DNA of 64,000 nucleotides from JAMQPK01 sp963761975. GTDB lineage: Bacteria; Acidobacteriota; Vicinamibacteria; Vicinamibacterales; JAMQPK01. This document shows positions 28,595 through 36,590 of this stretch, piece by piece. The position numbers and the translations under genes are program-made. The DNA is taken from positions 186,001 to 250,000 of the forward strand of contig CAVXIR010000007.1 in the NCBI GenBank assembly GCA_963761975.1, written 5' to 3'. The first letter of the stretch is position 1; the number at the start of each line of letters is the position of its first letter. The notes beneath the pieces are model-generated. The model was not told the DNA's origin, did not search any database, and saw nothing but the letters and a program-made list of their open reading frames with translations.

Positions 28595-30433
28595 ATGTGC
28601 GGCATCATCGGATACCTCGGACCCAAACCGGTTGTCCCGATTCTCCTCGACGGGCTGCGATGCCTCGAGTACCGCGGGTACGACTCGGCCGGCATCGCAC
28701 TGGCGCAGCAGGAGTCGATCGAAGTCCGCCGAAGCGCGGGAAAACTGTCGCATCTGGTCGACGCCATCAACGACGATCCCCTCGATGGGGCGTACGGCAT
28801 CGGCCATACCCGGTGGGCCACGCACGGTAAAGCGACTGCCGGCAACGCGCATCCGCACCGGGACTGCTCCGGCCGAACCGTGCTCGTTCACAACGGCATC
28901 ATCGAGAACTATCTCGAGCTGAAGCGCGAGCTAGCGGGTGAGGGCCACCACTTCGCCACCGAAACCGACAGCGAGGTCATGGCGCACCTGGTCGAGCGCG
29001 AGACCAACGGCGATGGCCTCGAGCACGCCGTGCGCAGAGCGCTCCGCACCGTTCAGGGCATCTACGGCATGGTCTTCATGTCGGCAAACGATCCGGGCAA
29101 GATTGTCGCGGTACGGGAAGGCCCGCCGATTGTGGTGGGCGTTGGCGACGGGGAGTTTCTCGTGGCGTCCGACGTCGCGCCGATCCTGCCCTACACACGC
29201 GACGTCATCTTTCTCGAAGACGGCGAGATGGCCGTCATCCGCCGCGATCGTCTGATCTTTTTCGATCGCAACGGCCGAGTCCTTTCGAAAGCACCGGCAC
29301 GTGTCGACTGGGATCCGGCGACGGTGCAGAAGGGCGCCTACCGTCACTTCATGCTGAAAGAGATTTACGAGCAGCCGCTTGCGGTTCGACAGACGCTGAG
29401 CGGCAACAGCAGCCGTGACGGCAGCCGGGTTTCGCTGAAAGAGGCGGGGGTCAAGGAGCGTCTGCAGCAAACCAAGCGCGTTCAGATCGTGGCCTGCGGC
29501 ACCTCGTGGCATGCCGGACTGGTCGGGAAGTTCCTGATCGAACGGCTCGCGCACCTCCCGGTCGACGTCGACTACGCCTCCGAGTACCGATACCGTCAGC
29601 CGGTCAGCGACGAGCGCACGTTGGCGGTGGCGATTACGCAGTCCGGTGAAACGGCCGATACTTTGGCGGCGCTTCGGGAAGCCAAGGAACGCGGCGCGAC
29701 GACGCTGGCCATCTGCAACGTGGTGGGCAGTATGGCGACCCGCGAGGCGGACTGCACACTGTATACGCATGCCGGGCCGGAGATCGGTGTGGCATCGACA
29801 AAGGCATTTACCTCGCAACTCGCGGCGGTCAACCTGCTGGCGCTGCATCTGTCGGAGCTTCAGGGCACGCTCACGCAACCCAGCATCGCGAGCAAGATTC
29901 AGGCGCTCAAGTCGGTTCCCGCGCTCATCGAGCAGGTGCTCGAGCTCGACGGCGAGATTCAGAGGATTGCGAAGCGCCATTACAAGAAAAACGGCTTTCT
30001 GTTTCTCGGGCGGGGTGTCAACTATCCCATCGCCCTCGAAGGGGCTCTGAAGCTGAAAGAGATTTCCTACATTCACGCGGAAGGATATCCCGCAGGCGAG
30101 ATGAAGCACGGCCCGATCGCGCTGATCGACGATACGGTCCCGGTCGTCGCGATTGCCACGGAAGATCTGTTCGCCAAAGTGGCGAGCAACATTCAGGAAG
30201 TGAAGGCCCGAGGTGCTTCGGTGATTGCCATCACCGATGTCAGTCCCGATCAGTTTGCCGGGATGCTCGATCCGGTTCAGGACAGCGTCGTGCAGATTCC
30301 CGCCGCCGATCCGTTCCTGACTCCGCTGCTGTCGGTCATCCCGCTGCAGCTGCTGGCGTACCACATCGCCACCCTCCGTGGCTGCGATGTGGATCAGCCG
30401 CGGAATCTGGCCAAGAGCGTGACGGTTGAGTAG
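28595..30433 (+). CDS. glmS: Glutamine--fructose-6-phosphate aminotransferase (isomerising)
   Basis: Makes glucosamine-6-phosphate from fructose-6-phosphate and glutamine, the first step to UDP-GlcNAc. At 612 residues it has the normal length. Cys2 is the N-terminal nucleophile (MCGIIGYLGPK), followed by the glutaminase landmarks YRGYDSAGIAL and GIGHTRWATHGK. Two SIS domains follow, with VACGTSWHAG, ITQSGETADTLAAL and HAEGYPAGEMKHGPIALI, and the canonical C-terminus NLAKSVTVE. No glmS ribozyme-like element is apparent upstream, and the 19-base gap to the cyclase gene indicates one transcript. Confidence 0.97.
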   Translation: MCGIIGYLGPKPVVPILLDGLRCLEYRGYDSAGIALAQQESIEVRRSAGKLSHLVDAINDDPLDGAYGIGHTRWATHGKATAGNAHPHRDCSGRTVLVHNGIIENYLELKRELAGEGHHFATETDSEVMAHLVERETNGDGLEHAVRRALRTVQGIYGMVFMSANDPGKIVAVREGPPIVVGVGDGEFLVASDVAPILPYTRDVIFLEDGEMAVIRRDRLIFFDRNGRVLSKAPARVDWDPATVQKGAYRHFMLKEIYEQPLAVRQTLSGNSSRDGSRVSLKEAGVKERLQQTKRVQIVACGTSWHAGLVGKFLIERLAHLPVDVDYASEYRYRQPVSDERTLAVAITQSGETADTLAALREAKERGATTLAICNVVGSMATREADCTLYTHAGPEIGVASTKAFTSQLAAVNLLALHLSELQGTLTQPSIASKIQALKSVPALIEQVLELDGEIQRIAKRHYKKNGFLFLGRGVNYPIALEGALKLKEISYIHAEGYPAGEMKHGPIALIDDTVPVVAIATEDLFAKVASNIQEVKARGASVIAITDVSPDQFAGMLDPVQDSVVQIPAADPFLTPLLSVIPLQLLAYHIATLRGCDVDQPRNLAKSVTVE

Positions 30434-30472
30434 AAGCAAGCACTGCCGAGCGACCGACAGTCGCGAGACACA

Positions 30473-30494
30473 CCGTGGGGGTGGGGCCCCACGG
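30473..30494. terminator. Hairpin between glmS and the dehydrogenase gene
   Basis: Arms CCGTGGGG and CCCCACGG form a perfect 8-base stem with a 6-base loop, 40 bases after the glmS stop. There is no T tract, so it may only attenuate transcription or protect the mRNA end. Confidence 0.35.
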
Positions 30495-30522
30495 CAACAT
30501 TAGAGAAGGAAGGGTCTGATCC

Positions 30523-31836
30523 GTGAGCACATTGGTCATAACGTCGTCCAGCATCGTCGATCGCATTCGGACAAAGCAGGCCTCGATCGGCGTGATCGGT
30601 CTCGGCTATGTCGGGTTGCCGCTGGCCGTCGAATTCGCCCGCGCGGGTTTCGACGTCACCGGGTTTGACATCGACGAATCCAAGAACGCTCGAATCAACC
30701 AGGGATCGAGCCACATTCCCGACGTGCCCGATGAGGAGCTGGCGGCAGTGGTCAAGAGCGGCAAGTTGCGCGCGACCGCCGACGTCGCCTGCCTCGGTGC
30801 GATGGATGTCATCGACATCTGCGTGCCCACTCCGCTTCGCAAAACGAAGGACCCCGATTTGTCGTACATCATCAGGGCCGTCGACGCCGTTGCGGCGACG
30901 CTCCGACCGGGTCAGCTGATCATCCTCGAATCGACAACGTATCCCGGGACGACCGATGAGGTCGTGCAGCCCGCGCTCGAAGCCGGCGGCCTGAGAGCGG
31001 AGCGCGATTTCTTTCTCGCGTTCTCGCCCGAGCGTGTCGATCCAGGCAATCCGCACTTTCTGACGAAGAATATCCCGAAGGTCGTCGGCGGTATCGGCCC
31101 GGCGAGCATCGAGGCCGCGGCGATGCTTTACGGCTCGGTCGTATCGAACGTCGTGCCCGTCAGCTCGACGCGCGTCGCCGAAATGGTCAAGCTGCTCGAA
31201 AATACCTTCCGTGCCGTCAACATCGGCCTCGTGAACGAGATCGCGCTGATGTGCCGCCGCATGGATATCAACGTGTGGGAAGTGATCGAGGCGGCCAAGA
31301 CCAAGCCGTTCGGGTTCATGCCGTTCTATCCGGGTCCTGGCCTGGGCGGGCACTGCATTCCGATCGATCCGTTCTATCTGTCATGGAAGGCACGGCAGAC
31401 AGGGTTCGAATGCCGGTTCATCGAGCTCGCCGGCCAAATCAATTCATCGATGCCCCACTATGTCGTCGAGCGGGTGGCGGATGCGCTGAATTCGGTGAAG
31501 AAGCCGATTAACGGATCGCGAGTGCACCTGTTCGGCGTGGCCTACAAGAAAGATGTGAGCGACGTGCGTGAGTCGCCGGCCCTCGACATTCTCGAGGTGT
31601 TGACCAAGCGCGGGGCGATCGTGAGCTACACAGACCCGTATGTCCCGACGCTGGACTTCGGCGGACACGTGCTTGCGAGCGTCCCGTTCGAGGCGGCGGT
31701 CTCCTCCTATTGCGACTGCGCCGTCGTTTCGACAGACCATCAGACGTTCGACTACGATCAGATCGCCGGCATGCGGCTCATCGTGGATACGCGCGACGCG
31801 ATTAAGGTGAAGGCACCGCACGTATTTCCGATATAA
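30523..31836 (+). CDS. UDP-N-acetyl-hexosamine 6-dehydrogenase (WbpA/WecC family)
   Basis: NAD-dependent oxidation of the 6-hydroxyl of a UDP-HexNAc to the uronate, in two steps. The 437-residue protein has the Rossmann start GVIGLGYVGLPLAVEFARAG, ESTTYPGTTDEVVQP, FSPERVDPGN, and the catalytic Cys in GPGLGGHCIPIDPFYL (about residue 275), then GVAYKKDVSDVRESPALDIL. KPFGFMPFYPGPG matches the WbpA/WecC group rather than UDP-glucose dehydrogenases. Because wecB lies nearby, UDP-ManNAc to UDP-ManNAcA is the likeliest reaction, with UDP-GlcNAc as alternative. GTG 30523 is preceded by an AGAAGGAAGG ribosome site. Confidence 0.92.
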   Translation: MSTLVITSSSIVDRIRTKQASIGVIGLGYVGLPLAVEFARAGFDVTGFDIDESKNARINQGSSHIPDVPDEELAAVVKSGKLRATADVACLGAMDVIDICVPTPLRKTKDPDLSYIIRAVDAVAATLRPGQLIILESTTYPGTTDEVVQPALEAGGLRAERDFFLAFSPERVDPGNPHFLTKNIPKVVGGIGPASIEAAAMLYGSVVSNVVPVSSTRVAEMVKLLENTFRAVNIGLVNEIALMCRRMDINVWEVIEAAKTKPFGFMPFYPGPGLGGHCIPIDPFYLSWKARQTGFECRFIELAGQINSSMPHYVVERVADALNSVKKPINGSRVHLFGVAYKKDVSDVRESPALDILEVLTKRGAIVSYTDPYVPTLDFGGHVLASVPFEAAVSSYCDCAVVSTDHQTFDYDQIAGMRLIVDTRDAIKVKAPHVFPI

Positions 31837-31884
31837 AGGGCCTGTCAGCAAGAAGGAAGAACGAAAAAAGGGATAGAACACGGG

Positions 31885-31912
31885 AGGCGGGCCGAATTTC
31901 GGCCCGCCTTTA
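31885..31912 (+). terminator. Rho-independent terminator after the 6-dehydrogenase gene
   Basis: The stem AGGCGGGCCGAA / TTCGGCCCGCCT closes on itself with almost no loop and ends in TTT, 49 bases after the stop codon. It ends the wecB-cyclase-glmS-dehydrogenase transcript. Confidence 0.85.
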
Positions 31913-31967
31913 TCGTGTACCGCCGTTCTATTCCCTCTTTCGGTCTCCTTTTTTGTTACTTCGTATT

Positions 31968-32004
31968 GACTAGCCCAAAGGAGTACTCCGCTCGGAGAAT
32001 TGTC
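31968..32004 (+). promoter_or_regulatory. Shared palindrome/AATTG promoter element, copy A
   Basis: GACTAGCCC at 31968 is followed by the palindrome GGAGTACTCC at 31980-31989 and AATTG at 31998-32002, 18 bases from start to start. The same spacing occurs in three other promoters of this window. It lies 85 bases before the start of the DUF5916 protein gene and points toward it. Read as an activator site next to a core promoter; the binding protein is inferred. Confidence 0.6.
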
Positions 32005-32088
32005 CGCCGATCGCCGCCTTGCTACATTCGCCGCCGTTCGCCCAGTCGATGTACGGGCGATTGTGTAGCGACTTTAGGGAGGTGGCCT

Positions 32089-34329
32089 TTGCTGCATCGA
32101 AAGAACGTCGCAGTCTTCGTCAACGTGGTCGTCCTGGCTCTCTTACTGGTGCCCAACGCCGCGGCGCAGAGCGCCTCGGGTGCAGAAGCCGCTGCGCCGG
32201 CTCAGGAACCACCAGGCCGCAAACCGACGCTTCGTACTGCCGTCGTTTCTAAGCTCGACGTCCAGCTCGACGGCCTGCTCTCCGAGCCGGCATGGTCGGA
32301 CGCAGAGTCGATCGCGAACCTGATTACGATTGAGCCGCAGGAAGGCGGCGTTCCCGCCGGAAAAACCATCGTCAAGGTCCTCGCGAATACGACCGAGATG
32401 ATCATTGGCGTGCTTTGCAACGACCCCGACCCCTCAGGCATCACATCGTTTTCCAAAGCTCGGGACTCGGAGCTCGACGATGAAGACCATGTGCTGATCG
32501 TGCTCGACACGTTCCTCGATGGCCGCAGCGGCTATGTCTTTGCGGTGAATCCGAGTGGCACCCGATTCGACGGCATCGTCAGCGCGCAGGGGACTGACGT
32601 GAACAGCAACTGGGACGCCGTCTGGGAGGCGCACACTGCCACCGACGGTTCCGGTTGGAGCGCTGAAATCCGGATTCCGATTAAGAGCATCGGATTCAAG
32701 CCCGGCCTTTCCAGCTGGGGCCTGAACATCGAGCGCCGGGTCCAGCGGCTGCAGGAAAGTAGTCGCTGGTCCGGGGCAACCCAGGACTACGAAATTTACC
32801 AGACGAGCCAGGCCGGGCTGCTGACGAACCTGCCGAATTTCGACCTTGGTATGGGCCTGAGTATTCGGCCTGCCCTGACCGGTGGCGGCCAGAGGGAAGC
32901 CGGCGAGGACAGCACGTTTACCCGTGACATCAGCCTCGACGTGACCCAGAAACTCGGCGCCAATCTGCTCGGCTCGCTGACGGTCAATACGGACTTCGCC
33001 GAGACCGAGGTTGACGCACGCGAAACCAACCTGACGCGTTTCGAGATTCTTTTCCCGGAGAAACGTACCTTCTTCCTCGAAGGCGCCGACATCTTCGAGT
33101 TCGGTCTGGGCCTCGACGAGGTGATGATTCCGTTCTTCAGCCGGCGCATCGGCCTTGGCGAAGACGGCGTCGAGATTCCGATCAACGCCGGTGGCAAACT
33201 CAACGGACGTATTGGCAACACCAACGTCGGCGCACTCGTCGTCAATACCCGCCATGTCGACAGTCTCGACGCCGGCGAAGCGACGATGGGCGTGATGCGA
33301 GTCAAGCAGAACATCTTCGCGGAATCGTCGGTGGGCCTGCTGGCAACCGCGGGCGACCAGTTGGGTCGATCGAAGAGCTGGATGACAGGCGCGGACTTTA
33401 CGTATCAAACATCACGGTTCCGCGGCGACAAGAACCTGACCGCAACCGTGTGGGGGATGTGGAACGACCGCGAAGATCTTGAAGGCGAGAAGCGCGCATA
33501 CGGCTTCGGGATCGACTACCCGAACGATCGATACAACTTCAAGCTGGCGTCGGCCCGCCTTGGTGACGGCTTCGACCCGTCGCTTGGCTTCGTCCCCCGC
33601 ACCGGCGTGCATATCTCGAACGGCAGCTTTGCCTTCGAGCCCCGGCCCAGCGGCACTTTCGTGAGGCAGATGTCACACGACGTTCAGGTATTACTCGTGA
33701 ACGATCTGGACTATCAGTGGGAAAGCTACGACGTACGGGTGAAGCCGTTCGACTGGCAATTCGAAAGCGGCGAACGCTTCCGATTCAGCCTCTCGAAGGA
33801 AGGCGATCGGCCCCGCGAAGAGTTCAGCGTCTTCGAAGGGGAAGACACGGAAATTGTGATTCCGGTCGGTTTGTATGAATGGCGCCGCTACCAGGTGGAG
33901 GGTTCGAGTGCCGAGAAACGCACGCTGACTGGAGAAGTGAAGTTCGCGACCGGCGGCTACTATGGTGGAGAGCTCGACACACTCGAGCTCGGACTGGCGC
34001 TGAAGCGGTCGCTCTTCAGGCTCGAGCTCGTCGCCGAGCGCAACAAGGGCCGGTTCGAGGACGAAACGTTCACACAGAACCTCTACAGCAGCCGCGTGGA
34101 GCTGAAATTTTCACCCAATCTGCAGTTGAGCAGCCTCGTTCAGTACGACAACGAGAGCAATTCAATGGGCTCGAATACACGCATGCGCTGGACGTTCACC
34201 CCTGCGGGCGACCTGTTTGTCGTCTACAACCACAACCTGCAGCGCTCGCTCGCCGATCTCGAGACGCGCCGATGGAATTTCGAAGCCAATGCGCTGATCG
34301 TAAAAATGCAATACGCCTGGAGGCCCTAA
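32089..34329 (+). CDS. CBM9/DUF5916 outer-membrane protein
   Basis: Exported protein with an N-terminal CBM9-like domain and a long C-terminal barrel (DUF5916). I choose the TTG at 32089 as start: it is 6 bases after AGGGAGGT and opens directly into a signal peptide (LLHRKNVAVFVNVVVLALLL, ending AAAQS). The CBM9-like part has LDVQLDGLLSEPAWSDAESI and LIVLDTFLDGRSGYVFAVNP. The barrel part has the family signature ETNLTRFEILFPEKRTFFLE and repeated strands ending NALIVKMQYAWRP. Members are linked to carbohydrate uptake or export, but no ligand is known. It probably forms a unit with the next gene, whose ATG follows its stop directly. Confidence 0.9.
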   Translation: MLHRKNVAVFVNVVVLALLLVPNAAAQSASGAEAAAPAQEPPGRKPTLRTAVVSKLDVQLDGLLSEPAWSDAESIANLITIEPQEGGVPAGKTIVKVLANTTEMIIGVLCNDPDPSGITSFSKARDSELDDEDHVLIVLDTFLDGRSGYVFAVNPSGTRFDGIVSAQGTDVNSNWDAVWEAHTATDGSGWSAEIRIPIKSIGFKPGLSSWGLNIERRVQRLQESSRWSGATQDYEIYQTSQAGLLTNLPNFDLGMGLSIRPALTGGGQREAGEDSTFTRDISLDVTQKLGANLLGSLTVNTDFAETEVDARETNLTRFEILFPEKRTFFLEGADIFEFGLGLDEVMIPFFSRRIGLGEDGVEIPINAGGKLNGRIGNTNVGALVVNTRHVDSLDAGEATMGVMRVKQNIFAESSVGLLATAGDQLGRSKSWMTGADFTYQTSRFRGDKNLTATVWGMWNDREDLEGEKRAYGFGIDYPNDRYNFKLASARLGDGFDPSLGFVPRTGVHISNGSFAFEPRPSGTFVRQMSHDVQVLLVNDLDYQWESYDVRVKPFDWQFESGERFRFSLSKEGDRPREEFSVFEGEDTEIVIPVGLYEWRRYQVEGSSAEKRTLTGEVKFATGGYYGGELDTLELGLALKRSLFRLELVAERNKGRFEDETFTQNLYSSRVELKFSPNLQLSSLVQYDNESNSMGSNTRMRWTFTPAGDLFVVYNHNLQRSLADLETRRWNFEANALIVKMQYAWRP

Positions 34330-35034
34330 ATGAAGAGAGCCATGCACGTTGTTGCGGTCGTCACCTTGTGTCTTGGCTCTCAGAGTCTGGTGTGGGCGCA
34401 GGGCGGTACACCCGCCGCTGCGCCCGCGCCGTTCGCTGTGGCGACCCTTCATCTCGAGCAGAATGCGACCGACGGAGACGCGGAGATCGTGTTCGAAATC
34501 AAAGGCGGCGACGACGGGCTGTCGAAGCTGACGGTGCGTGGCCCCGATAACCGCATCGTTCTCGACGTCTCGGCTCCCGACGCCTCAACGTTAGGAATGC
34601 GTCAGTTTCGTTTCGAGTCTCCGGAGCCGACGGACATCAAGGCTATCAAGTCGGCCTACCCGGAGGGCGTGTATGTGTTCGACGGCGCAACGGCGTCGGG
34701 CCAAAAGTTCCACTCGACAGCGACGCTGAATCACAAGTTGCCTGCGGCGGCGTCGTTGCTGCGGCCCAGCGCTGAAGCCGAACGTCTGGCGACCAGAAAC
34801 GTGGCGATCAAATGGACGCCGGTGAAGGGTGTCGCCGCTTACGTCGTTTACATCGAGGAGGGTGGCCAGGACGTCAACATCACGGCAAAGTTGCCAGGCA
34901 CTGCGCAGAGTTTTGCCGTGCCAGACGGCTTTCTGAGACCAGGCACCTCCTATCAGCTGGGGATCGGCACTGTCACTGCGCAGGGCAACATCTCGTTCGT
35001 TGAGACGACATTCTTAACCGAGGACAAACCATAA
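34330..35034 (+). CDS. Exported hypothetical protein with Ig/Fn3-like sequence
   Basis: A 234-residue protein with a signal peptide (MHVVAVVTLCLGSQSLVWAQ). The mature part is all-beta in look: DAEIVFEIKGGDDGLSKLTV, an EGVYVFDGATASGQKFH strand pair, and a fibronectin-III-like end (VAIKWTPVKGVAAYVVYIEE, YQLGIGTVTAQGNISFVETT). No catalytic motif. Its ATG follows the stop of the DUF5916 gene with no spacer, so it is likely a periplasmic partner of that barrel. Function unknown. Confidence 0.8.
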   Translation: MKRAMHVVAVVTLCLGSQSLVWAQGGTPAAAPAPFAVATLHLEQNATDGDAEIVFEIKGGDDGLSKLTVRGPDNRIVLDVSAPDASTLGMRQFRFESPEPTDIKAIKSAYPEGVYVFDGATASGQKFHSTATLNHKLPAAASLLRPSAEAERLATRNVAIKWTPVKGVAAYVVYIEEGGQDVNITAKLPGTAQSFAVPDGFLRPGTSYQLGIGTVTAQGNISFVETTFLTEDKP

Positions 35035-35046
35035 GGGGTTCAAGCA

Positions 35047-35365
35047 ATGCGAAATCATAGTGGCTGTCTACTCCTATTGATGGTTGTCACTGCCTGCAGT
35101 GGCACAGACGGAACAAACGGGTCGTCGGCTCAGACGAACCCCGTCGTCACCTCGGTCGCGGCGCAAGAGGGCGGCAAGCAGGTACCGTGCCGTCTGCCTC
35201 GAAACGGCCGCGCACGGCGGCAACAAACAGGTGCTGAGTCGGTGGCTCGACGCGAAGGACAAGGCCGTAGCCTTGGGCGACTATCACGGCAATTTCAAGG
35301 ACAAAGGCCACCGCGTGATTTATGAAGAGCGCGTTCGCCCCGACCAGAGCAAGAACACGCCGTGA
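35047..35365 (+). CDS. Small lipoprotein, one frameshift
   Basis: It begins 12 bases after the preceding gene with a lipoprotein signal (LLLLMVVTACSGTDG, lipid-carrying Cys in VTAC). After EGGKQ the frame shifts by one extra base near 35182 and continues YRAVCLETAAHGGNKQVLSR, then KAVALGDYHGNFKDKGHRVI and EERVRPDQ. The second part looks like genuine coding sequence. No family recognised; the context suggests a component of the DUF5916 operon. Confidence 0.6.
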
Positions 35366-35380
35366 CAGCTGGCAGTCCGA

Positions 35381-35412
35381 CGGGCCGCACTTCTGTCAGG
35401 AAAAGCGGCCCG
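35381..35412 (+). terminator. Possible terminator hairpin
   Basis: CGGGCCGC (35381-35388) and GCGGCCCG (35405-35412) form an 8-base stem with a 16-base loop, 15 bases after the lipoprotein stop. There is no clear T tract. Confidence 0.4.
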
Positions 35413-35835
35413 CCTCTACGCTCGGCATCTCCAACACAATGCAATTCGTGTGTCACCAGACTCAGCACATTTCAACGCGCGGACCACGAGGAAAACCAGA
35501 CCCGCCGAACCTTTGTTTGACGCTGACGAGGCAGAGCTGCCTGTCCGGCCGCGTCCCAAAACAACGAGCCAGTCCACATCTGTTTACGGTAATCAGATCG
35601 ACGAAAAACGCGAAGACACGACGAGCACGACGTCTGAGCTTCGGCGATACCGAGAAGGCGCACGGATGCGGTTCCTGGTTGCGGACGGACAGGTCCCAGG
35701 GACCTGACTGAGAAGCCGTGCCGTCGTCGCCAAAAAGAGGACGGAATCAAACCTCTCTGGGGTCACGCGAAGCGTGAGCCAAACGGCAGATGACCGGTTG
35801 ATGACACGCTGAGGCCGCTCGAAAAGATTGGAGAG
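35413..35835. other. Unassigned stretch before the TonB receptor remnant
   Basis: No convincing gene. An open frame at 35450-35707 on the plus strand (85 residues; PAEPLFDADEAELPVRP) has plausible composition but no ribosome site, no recognised family and no start in context. The rest contains stops in all frames and looks like decayed sequence ahead of the receptor remnant. Confidence 0.4.
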
Positions 35836-36202
35836 AAACACGGGCTTCTTCTCGAGCCTCGGCGCCAACGTCACCACCTTCAACGCCCCCCTCGCCGAGC
35901 CGACCATCTCCCTGCCACTGACGTTCCGGTAGAACGCCACGGACGCTGACAACCAAGGCGTCACGACGGTCGCGTCTGCCTATGCGCAGGATCAAGTTGC
36001 CCTGTCGCAGCACGTTGAAGCCGTGGTGGGTCTCCGCTTCGACAGCTTCAATGCAGACGTCACAAACAATCGGACCGCAACGGACTTCAGCAGCGACGAC
36101 GGTCTGTTATCACCGCGCCTTGGTGTGATTTACAAACCGATTCAGCCGCTGTCGCTTTACGACAGCTACAGTCTTACCTAGCTGCCGCGCGCGGGTGGGT
36201 GT
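35836..36202 (+). pseudogene. TonB-dependent siderophore receptor remnant
   Basis: One continuous frame reads GFFSSLGANVTTFNAPL, then PTISLPLTFR, a stop at about 35929, NATDADNQGVTTVASAYAQD, VEAVVGLRFDSFNADVTNN, GLLSPRLGVIYKPIQPLSLY, then a TAG at 36178-36180 and LPRAG. This is the central barrel of a catecholate-type siderophore receptor. Both ends are missing and two in-frame stops are substitutions, not shifts, so this is true decay. It runs directly into a group II intron maturase fragment. Confidence 0.8.
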
Positions 36203-36514
36203 GGGTACTTCCGAACCGGCAACGCGGCAATCAAGTTTGTCCAGGTCGATCGGTTTGTCGAAGACTGGCTCGGTGGCCTCCGGGTCAAGCGGGCCGGCTC
36301 GCAGCTTCGCCCTGGGCAGGCTGAGCGCTGGCGTCGTCCCTTCTTCGAGGCCCTCGGCCTGTCTCGCCTGGGCGGGACGATTCACTATCCGGGGCACGGC
36401 ATACAGCCGCTCCCGAAACAGTCACCGGGAAGCCGTGTGCGGGAAATCCGCACGCACGGTTTGAATGGGGGTGCTCGTCGATTCACACGCGGCAACGCCG
36501 ACGGCATCGGCTAG
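36203..36514 (+). pseudogene. Group II intron reverse transcriptase/maturase, C-terminal remnant
   Basis: The frame GYFRTGNAAIKFVQVDRFVE, then LRVKRAGSQLRPGQ, FFEALGLSRLGGTIHYPG, and SRVREIRTHGLNGG is the C-terminal maturase and intron-exit text common to bacterial group II introns (compare the usual YFRTGN...D, YPG and RENRTHGLKGG landmarks). The reverse-transcriptase palm and fingers and the intron 5' half are missing. The join to the receptor remnant at about 36200 is abrupt, which points to a deletion through an intron that had inserted near the receptor gene. Confidence 0.8.
36429..36463 (+). ncRNA. Group II intron domain V-like hairpin
   Basis: The sequence AAGCCGTGTGCGGG, a short A-rich loop, then TCCGCACGCACGGTTT folds as the two-part stem of domain V, with the AGC catalytic triad at the base of the 5' strand and a purine-rich apical loop. 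It overlaps the end of the maturase fragment, as expected at the 3' end of a group II intron. Without domains I-IV it cannot splice by itself. Confidence 0.7.
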
Positions 36515-36590
36515 CATCTACCAGATTCCCGACGAGCTTGCGCTCGCGACTAAGATGACATCACCACACCCGTGATCGAGACGCCTCGTC

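Noticed and set aside
28560..28595. Looked for a glmS ribozyme ahead of glmS
   Set aside because: The gap to the cyclase gene is only 19 bases and contains no room for the ribozyme fold.
28931..30439. A 502-residue minus-strand frame opposite glmS
   Set aside because: The plus strand encodes complete GlmS with all motifs; the antisense frame has no recognisable domain.
32434..33408. A 324-residue minus-strand frame opposite the DUF5916 gene
   Set aside because: Shadow of the sense gene; no start site or domain, and the sense frame is continuous through it.
36429..36463. Considered whether this hairpin is just a terminator
   Set aside because: It has the AGC base and purine loop of group II domain V and follows maturase text, and there is no T tract.
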